Assembly: GCA_007128275.1 (NCBI GenBank) | Contig: SKXR01000235.1 | Coordinates: 1-5,801, forward strand | Reading direction: 5' to 3' | Length of the DNA stretch: 5,801 nt | Source of the DNA: Kiritimatiellia bacterium | Lineage (GTDB): Bacteria > Verrucomicrobiota > Kiritimatiellia > SLAD01 | Shown here: positions 1 to 5,200 of the stretch, in pieces | How the letters are laid out: the number at the start of each line of letters is the position of its first letter | Position numbering within the stretch: position 1 is the stretch's first letter | Notes under the pieces: generated by a model | Seen by the model: only the letters and a program-made list of their open reading frames with translations | Databases searched by the model: none | What the model was told of the DNA's origin: nothing | Made by a program: the position numbers and the translations under genes

Positions 1-59
1 AAGATTCAGGTTCTTGTGCTCGCAAGGGCGTGGAGGTTCGAATCCTCTCGGGTGCACCA
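1..59 (+). tRNA. tRNA-Leu (anticodon CAG), 5' part outside the window
   Basis: This is the 3' portion of a class II tRNA. The 3' side begins inside the anticodon arm: stem AAGA (1-4), seven-base loop TTCAGGT (5-11) with anticodon CAG at 7-9, and closing stem TCTTG (12-16). A long variable arm follows, with stem GCTC/GGGC (18-21/26-29) closed by a GCAA tetraloop. The T arm is GGAGG-TTCGAAT-CCTCT (32-48). The acceptor 3' strand is CGGGTGC (49-55), the discriminator is A56 and CCA is encoded at 57-59. The CAG anticodon, long variable arm and A discriminator all fit leucine. About the first 27 bases (5' acceptor strand, D arm) lie before the window, so acceptor pairing cannot be checked. Confidence 0.93.
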
Positions 60-94
60 GGCTTCGTTCGCAGCGCAGCGGAGAACGAAGCCTG
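58..94. repeat. Perfect 12-bp palindrome fused to the tRNA CCA end
   Basis: CAGGCTTCGTTC (58-69) is exactly complementary to GAACGAAGCCTG (83-94), with a 13-base loop that contains GCAGCGCAGCG. The first two stem bases are the last two bases of the encoded tRNA CCA. No T-run follows, so it does not look like an ordinary intrinsic terminator, although it could still stop or process the tRNA transcript. The loop side carries TCGTTCGCAGCG (64-75), which recurs on the other side of the nuclease gene. Confidence 0.8.
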
Positions 95-104
95 CCGCGG
101 CGTA

Positions 105-122
105 GTCGCCGTTTTCGGCGAC
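105..122. repeat. Second hairpin in the nuclease gene leader
   Basis: GTCGCCG (105-111) pairs perfectly with CGGCGAC (116-122) around a TTTT loop. It lies 10 bases after the tRNA-linked palindrome and 47 bases before the GIY-YIG start codon. A stable hairpin in the leader RNA is expected. Its role, whether structural repeat, recognition site for the nuclease or transcription attenuation, is not known from sequence. Confidence 0.7.
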
Positions 123-169
123 GGAGCCGGGCTTCCTGACCAGATCCGCTCCGAACTTCCGGCTTCGTA

Positions 170-421
170 ATGAGAAGAGCCTTCTATTACGTATATATTC
201 TGGAAAGTCTTGCCGACACCTCGCATCACTACACCGGGTTCACGGAGCACCTTGATGATCGTCTTCGCGATCACAACGCGGGCCGGGATCCGCATACCCG
301 CAAGTATCGCCCGTGGCGGATCAAGACGGCCATAGCATTTACTGATCGCCGGCGCGCCCTCGATTTCGAGCGCTATTTGAAATCCCATGTGGGCAGGGCA
401 TTTGCGGTAAAACATCTGTGA
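170..421 (+). CDS. Stand-alone GIY-YIG nuclease family protein (UPF0213/YhbQ-like)
   Basis: This is an 83-residue single-domain protein of the UvrC/URI/GIY-YIG superfamily, near the usual size for stand-alone members. The GIY motif appears as V8-Y9-I10 and the YIG motif as Y21-T22-G23. The helix that carries the catalytic arginine is DDRLRDHN, with R31 the likely catalytic residue and H35-N36 after it. The conserved K45-Y46-R47-P48-W49 stretch follows, and the metal-binding glutamate is E67 in FERYLKS. All key positions are present, so the enzyme is probably active. The family cleaves DNA, but the substrate of these small members is mostly undefined. The ATG at 170 was chosen because it places the YYVYIL strand at the very N-terminus, as in relatives. 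No Shine-Dalgarno is visible upstream. The gene is bracketed by palindromic repeats and sits 110 bases after a tRNA-Leu, which suggests a small mobile or selfish cassette. It could instead be a resident repair-type nuclease that happens to lie beside repeats. Confidence 0.92.
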   Translation: MRRAFYYVYILESLADTSHHYTGFTEHLDDRLRDHNAGRDPHTRKYRPWRIKTAIAFTDRRRALDFERYLKSHVGRAFAVKHL

Positions 422-486
422 GGTGCCTCGTTCGCAGCGAAGCCGCCTTCGCGTTGCTTCGGCGTGACAAGACGCCATGGCGCGCC
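422..486. repeat. Palindrome-rich right flank of the nuclease gene
   Basis: This stretch begins directly after the nuclease stop codon and is dense in inverted repeats. GCGAAG/CTTCGC (437-442/447-452) forms a hairpin that competes with CGAAGC/GCTTCG (438-443/456-461). GGCGT/ACGCC (461-465/472-476) is a second hairpin. CGCCATGGCG (473-482) and GGCGCGCC (479-486) are self-complementary. TCGTTCGCAGCG at 428-439 is identical to 64-75 in the left flank, in the same orientation, and is preceded by GGTGC (422-426), which also ends the tRNA acceptor strand (51-55). Confidence 0.65.
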
Positions 487-498
487 TAATGATCTCCC

Positions 499-527
499 TT
501 GACGGGCTGTGTCCCTTTCTGCATGTT
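499..527 (+). promoter_or_regulatory. Weak candidate sigma70-type promoter for the CsgG-like gene
   Basis: TTGACG (499-504) matches five of six bases of a -35 box. It is followed after 17 bases by CATGTT (522-527), a poor -10 match. The position, about 55 bases before the start codon and after the palindrome-rich region, is reasonable. The weak -10 and the unknown promoter preferences of this organism keep confidence low. Confidence 0.22.
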
Positions 528-568
528 TGTCGCATATCGTTTTGACGTTACTTCATACACATACCTAC

Positions 569-574
569 AAGGAG
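569..574 (+). promoter_or_regulatory. Shine-Dalgarno site of the CsgG-like gene
   Basis: AAGGAG at 569-574 lies six bases before the ATG at 581. It decides the start: an upstream in-frame GTG at 509 would add 24 residues in front of the signal peptide and has no such site. Confidence 0.85.
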
Positions 575-580
575 TTCATC

Positions 581-1543
581 ATGCACAGGCTATTGATCAC
601 ACTTATCGCGGTTCTATTGGGGGCGTTCTTCGTATCGCACGCCGATGCCCAGCGGACACAAACCCGGTCGGGCGCCGCGCAGATGGATTTGGGCGATTAC
701 AAGGGCATTCGCCATGCCATCGGCGTTGTTGACTTTACCAATGACGCCGGATGGCGTGGTCGTTGGGAACTGGGCCGAAATCTCTCCATCATGCTGGAAT
801 CGGCTTTGGGCGATACCGATCGCTTTGTGCTGGTGGATCGTCAACATCTGGGCGATGTCATGCTGGAACAGGATCTCGCCGCCAGTGGCCGGATGGCGCA
901 AGCCCGGGGTGTGGCACAGACCGGCCAATTGCGGCCCGCGCGATATATCGCTGCCGGGTCAGTCACCGAAGTGGAAGAATCCGCGTCCGGGCGGGATGGC
1001 GGCATCGGGATCGGCGGCGTGCGCGTCGGCGGCGGTCGCCAACAAGCGCAAGTCACGGTCATCGTCAAACTCATCGATTCGACCACGGGCGAGATCGTGG
1101 CGCAGGAACGCGTGGTGGGTCGCGCGGGCCGAACCGCGTTGCGCGTCGGCTTGCGCCATAGCGGCATGAGCGGCGAGTTGGGTGGCTTTGAGAAGACGCC
1201 GCTCGGTGAAGCCGCGCAGGACTGCATCAATCAAGCGGCCGAATTCATTGCGAAACAGATGGAGGAATTCCCGTTTGAAGGCAACGTGATTCGCGTGGCC
1301 AATAACGGGCAGGTACTCATCAATCGCGGTGCGGAATTCGGCGTGCAGCAGGGCCAGGAAATGGTGTTGCGCACGGAAGGCGAACAGATCATCGACCCGA
1401 TGACCGGCGCGGTACTTGGCGTGGAGGAAGGCCAGACCTTGGGCCGCCTCCGTGTGGTGCGCGTGGAGGAGAAGTTTGCTTACTGTGATGTCGTCGAGGG
1501 CGAAGACAATCCCGCGGTGGGCTCGGTCGTATACCTGAAATAG
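581..1543 (+). CDS. Secreted CsgG-family protein with a FlgT-like C-terminal domain
   Basis: The 320-residue protein starts at the ATG that follows AAGGAG. Residues 1-23 form a type I signal peptide (M-H-R, hydrophobic LLITLIAVLLGAFF, then A-D-A before Q24), so it is exported. Residues about 44-230 match the CsgG family: IGVVDFTN (47-54), the RFVLVDRQHL stretch (81-90), LEQDLAASG (95-103), YIAAGSVTEVEE (122-133), a glycine-rich loop (138-152), VKLIDSTTGEIV (162-173) and TPLGEAAQDCI (206-216). Residues about 231-320 resemble the C-terminal domain of flagellar FlgT (GQVLINRGAEFGVQQGQ, then IDPMTG). E. coli CsgG is a lipoprotein forming the curli export pore. This protein has no lipobox cysteine and no csgA, csgE or csgF neighbour, so curli export should not be assumed. 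A periplasmic or outer-membrane assembly role is the safer reading. It appears monocistronic, and the next gene is convergent 51 bases away. Confidence 0.88.
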   Translation: MHRLLITLIAVLLGAFFVSHADAQRTQTRSGAAQMDLGDYKGIRHAIGVVDFTNDAGWRGRWELGRNLSIMLESALGDTDRFVLVDRQHLGDVMLEQDLAASGRMAQARGVAQTGQLRPARYIAAGSVTEVEESASGRDGGIGIGGVRVGGGRQQAQVTVIVKLIDSTTGEIVAQERVVGRAGRTALRVGLRHSGMSGELGGFEKTPLGEAAQDCINQAAEFIAKQMEEFPFEGNVIRVANNGQVLINRGAEFGVQQGQEMVLRTEGEQIIDPMTGAVLGVEEGQTLGRLRVVRVEEKFAYCDVVEGEDNPAVGSVVYLK

Positions 1544-1594
1544 AAGGTATGGGGCCGGACCATTGGTGAGGGTTGGTGCGGGAACAGGGCCCGG

Positions 1595-2245
1595 TCACCA
1601 TGGGATGACGTGGAACAGGATCCCGAAGAAGTGCAGCGCGCTCCCTACGAGGACGAAGCCGTGCCAGATCGCGTGGCTGTGCGGTAGCGTTCGCCATCCG
1701 TAAAAGACCAAGCCGATGGTGTAGAACAATCCGCCGGCCAGGAGCCACGAGACCCCGCGCCAGGTCAGTGCCTCGAACAAGGGTTTAACCCCGACAAGAA
1801 TGGTCCACCCCATCAAGAGGTAGACGATGATGGACGGCCTGCGGAAGCGAGCACGGAATAGAGATTGCAGGACAATCCCGATCATGGCCAGTCCCCAGAC
1901 GGCGCCTAGAATGCTCCATCCCCATGGGCCGTGCAGCGAGACCAGGGTGAAAGGCGTATAGGTGCCTGCGATCAGGAGGTAGATAGCCGATCGATCGATG
2001 AACTCGAATACGCGTTGTACGCGCGGGGAGCGAACACTGTGGTACAGGGTCGAGGCGGCATACAAAAAGATGAGCGTGGTCCCATAAATGGCACAGGACA
2101 CCACGTGCCATGCCGTTCCCCTGGAGGCCGCCAACGCGATCAACACGGCCACCCCCGCCGTGCTCAAGCACAATCCCGCCCCGTGCACAATCGCATTGGC
2201 GCGCTCCTCGTTCAATGTGAAATCCCGCGCGCGCTGATACTTCAT
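1595..2245 (-). CDS. trhA: PAQR/hemolysin III family membrane protein (TrhA-like)
   Basis: The 216-residue protein has about seven hydrophobic segments (roughly residues 17-39, 48-67, 85-104, 108-128, 138-155, 165-183 and 191-212), the expected topology of the family. The signature motifs are all present: NEERANAIVHGAG near the N-terminus (12-24), S65-x2-YH69, D84-x-S-A-I-Y followed by IAGTYTP (92-98), and H189-x-H191-AIWH195-x-FV with H205. By analogy with adiponectin receptors, H69, D84, H191 and H195 are likely zinc ligands and S65 is the matching serine. Bacterial members have been linked to membrane fluidity homeostasis. The old 'hemolysin' name comes from heterologous expression and should not be taken as a toxin call. 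The start codon is four bases beyond the stop of the large repeat-protein gene, with a Shine-Dalgarno inside that gene's last codons, which points to an operon. No intrinsic terminator is evident after the stop. Confidence 0.93.
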   Translation of the reverse strand: MKYQRARDFTLNEERANAIVHGAGLCLSTAGVAVLIALAASRGTAWHVVSCAIYGTTLIFLYAASTLYHSVRSPRVQRVFEFIDRSAIYLLIAGTYTPFTLVSLHGPWGWSILGAVWGLAMIGIVLQSLFRARFRRPSIIVYLLMGWTILVGVKPLFEALTWRGVSWLLAGGLFYTIGLVFYGWRTLPHSHAIWHGFVLVGSALHFFGILFHVIPW

Positions 2246-2249
2246 CGGC

Positions 2250-5200
2250 TCAATCCTGTTCGGCCACGATACGGAAGATAGGCGCTCCGTTCAAGGGCTC
2301 GTCGCCCGTCCACGTATTCGTGCCGGCTGCGCGGTGACTGGTTCCGATGGTCTCCCACGATCCCGTCGCCGGGTTGGTGGTGGCTTGGATGACATAGGGC
2401 GAGGGCGGGCCGTGCAGGCCGCCCCACCATTTGATACGAGGCACTCGTCCTTCGTCGGTGTCTATCGCCAGAATCCGGAACACGGAGTCAATATCCGTGG
2501 GATCGAGACCGGCAGGATACTGCATCCAATTGGGTGTCCCATTGGCCGCGGAATCCACGAAATCCAAGGCATCCCAGCTTTGCCCGTTCGCGGGCAGGAT
2601 ACCAAAGCCTTGATACCACGCGGTGGGCACCCCCATGGCGGTGCGTTCCGGAATCCAAACAACCTGATCCACCCAGCCTCGATCGGCGCCGGCGCTAACA
2701 GTGAAATCTTTGTGATAGATCCAACGCAACGCATGGTCGCCCTCAGGCAGATCCAAGATTCTTTCCTGCCAGTCCACCTCGCCTGAAATACGGCCCGGTT
2801 GCAACGCCCCGTTGATTCGGAATTCAAGGAAGTCATAGAATTGCTCCGATGACACCTTCCAATAGAATCTCAAGGTGCCGGGTCCGGTCACCGTGGTTTC
2901 GATCCAGGACTCCTGATTATGCGTGATGTCGCCGCTGGCCGCCGCGTCAACTCCGTCAAAAGTTTGTTCATTTTGGGGGAACCAAGGCGCGTTGCCGCCC
3001 GTTGTCCAGATCAGTTCGCAGGCGTCCACGGCTTCGCATAAAGTCATGCCGGTCATCAAGGTCGCGTTTCGATAGAGGATTTCGCCGGTCACCACATTGG
3101 AGAAGAGAATGGAACCGCGATACAGGCCCGCGGGCAACAGGTTCGCGTCCGCGTGCAGGTGGACGGTGACCTCTTCCGACGAAGACGGCCCAACGCTGAT
3201 CGAGCTCTGGCCGACCGTCCACCAGTGGGACGTGGAAGTAACATGCCAAGTATGAGTTGCGCCCGTTTCATTCATGATCGTATAGGTGGTCGTGGCGGGT
3301 GTGAACGGGCCGCCGAGCGGGCCGTCGGCCAACCATTCGGTTGTGGGAGACACGCGTGGCGTACCAAAGACGGACACATAATGCCATTGCGTCTGCGCTC
3401 GTTGACTCGTCGCATTAGAGAAGACCACGGTTTGATATGCCCATGAATCGAAGGCGTAGGCCTGTTCGTTCAGTGCGATCTCGACCTGTGCCGTCGCGCC
3501 CGCCGCCAGCGTGCCGTGGGTGGCCGAAATCGATAACCATGTAGCCGGTGTTGATATCGTCCAATGAAGGGACTCCGCGGCCGCGTTGGATAGCGCATAG
3601 GTTCGTGTGAAGGGCATGAAGGGGCCGCCCGGCGGACCTTCATAGAACGCGGAACTTATGGGATCAACGATCAAGTAATCCATGACGTTGAGCTGGGCAA
3701 AGCGCTGTATGGAAACTCCTGCGGAGACATCCATAAAATGGACCGATTGCCAGTGAAACCCGCCGGGATAGTCGTTGGCCGCCGCGGTGACCGTGGCGGT
3801 AACCGTTGTCCCTTCACCGGGTTGAAGAACGCCTTCGACGGGGTCTAAGGCGAGCCAGGGGTGATTCGTGGGCGCCGTCCAGTGAATGGCCGAGACGCCA
3901 TTGTTCGTTAAGGTATAGACTCGCGACGAAGGGGAGAAGGGGCCGCCCGGCAATCCTGCTGCCGTGAAAGTAGCGGAAGGCAAAATATCGAGGCGACTGA
4001 GGCTCACCTGATCCACCCATGCGGCGTCGGCGCCCAGCGGTGTTTCCGAAGATCGGACGTATTCCCACCTCAAGGTGTGAACGCCGGACGGGATCGTGTG
4101 AGAGAATTCCAGCCAACCGAATTCGCCCGAGCGTGAAGCGTGCTGTGAACCGTTACGCCTAAACCGCACGAAATCCCAACCGGACCGGGACGAAATTCGC
4201 CACTGAAAGCTCAGCGTGGCCGGTCCGGTCACGATGGTCTCCATCCACGACATCATGCCCGGCCCCGGCAGGGGACCGCTTTGCGCCGCGTCTTCGCCGT
4301 CGAAGGTGACGGCGGTCTGATAGAACCAAGGGGCATCGCCGCCGGTGGTCCAAATCAGGTCGCAGTTATCGACGGCTACGCAAAGATCACCATAGACCAG
4401 CACGGTCACGGTCCGTTCAAACACCCTGCCGGAGACGGCATTTGAAAAGTGAATCGTCTCATGGTAGCTGCCCGCCTCCAGATGGTCGGCCTCCGCGGTG
4501 AGCGCCAGAATCACGTTCGTGCTCTGTCCGCTCAGTAGGACTCCGTCCGTGGGTTCCATCATCAGCCAGGAGGCGCTGTGCGTAATGCTCCATTCCGCAG
4601 CGTCCGGATTCCCATTATTCAGCGTATAGGTAATCGTTTCGGGCTCGAACGGGCCGCCTTCCGGTCCGCCGAAAGCGGTGGGCCCAATGGGCGAAGCCGT
4701 GAAATAGTCCGCGACAAATCGGTCTACCCATCCCGCATTCTCGCCTACAGGTGAAGTGCCCGTGATCGCGTATTCCCAGCGCAGGGTGTGCACGCCTTCC
4801 CCTAACGCGTACATAAAAGTGTGCCAATCCGCCTCGCCGGAAATTTGGCCCACGTTCTCGCCATTGACGTGAAAGCGCAGGACATGGAAATTGGTTCGAG
4901 AGGACACGCGCCAATCGAATTCAATGTGCGCGGGACCGGTCACGATCGTTTCCATCCAGGATTGTTGATGGGCCAGCACCGGCCCGCTTTGCGCCGCATC
5001 GATCCCGCCTGCGGTCACCTCCGTCTGGTAAAACCAAGGCACGTGTCCGCCCGTGGTCCATGTCAACTCGCAGTGATCCACCGCTTCGCAGAGTCGGCCC
5101 CGCACCTCGAGGGTGACCGGGCGGACATGGGCGAGACTTGACACGGTGTTGTACAGAAGAACTTCCTCCTCATAGAGTCCGATCGGAAGATCGTTGGCAT

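Noticed and set aside
542..547. Second TTGACG as a -35 box closer to the CsgG-like gene
   Set aside because: At 17 bases spacing the -10 position reads CTACAA, and the only AT-rich hexamers nearby are at wrong distances. It would also place the transcription start on the ribosome site or start codon.
509..580. GTG at 509 as an alternative start for the CsgG-like gene
   Set aside because: It lacks a Shine-Dalgarno and would bury the signal peptide behind 24 residues of unlike composition. The ATG at 581 has AAGGAG at proper spacing and begins the signal peptide.
841..1230. Minus-strand and alternate-frame reading frames inside the CsgG-like gene
   Set aside because: They are overlaps of a well-supported gene, have low-complexity Arg/Pro/Ala-rich translations and match no family I recognise.
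1544..1594. Bidirectional terminator between the convergent CsgG-like and trhA genes
   Set aside because: Only short imperfect pairing such as TGGTGA/TCACCA with a 25-base loop is present, reaching into the trhA stop, and there is no T-run on either strand.
1595..2245. Reading the hemolysin III family gene as a virulence toxin
   Set aside because: The conserved PAQR metal-site and seven-segment pattern fit a membrane homeostasis protein. The hemolysin label is historical.
4821..5141. Plus-strand reading frames opposite the large repeat protein
   Set aside because: They lie antisense to a long uninterrupted frame with clear domain repeats, and they lack ribosome sites or recognisable motifs.
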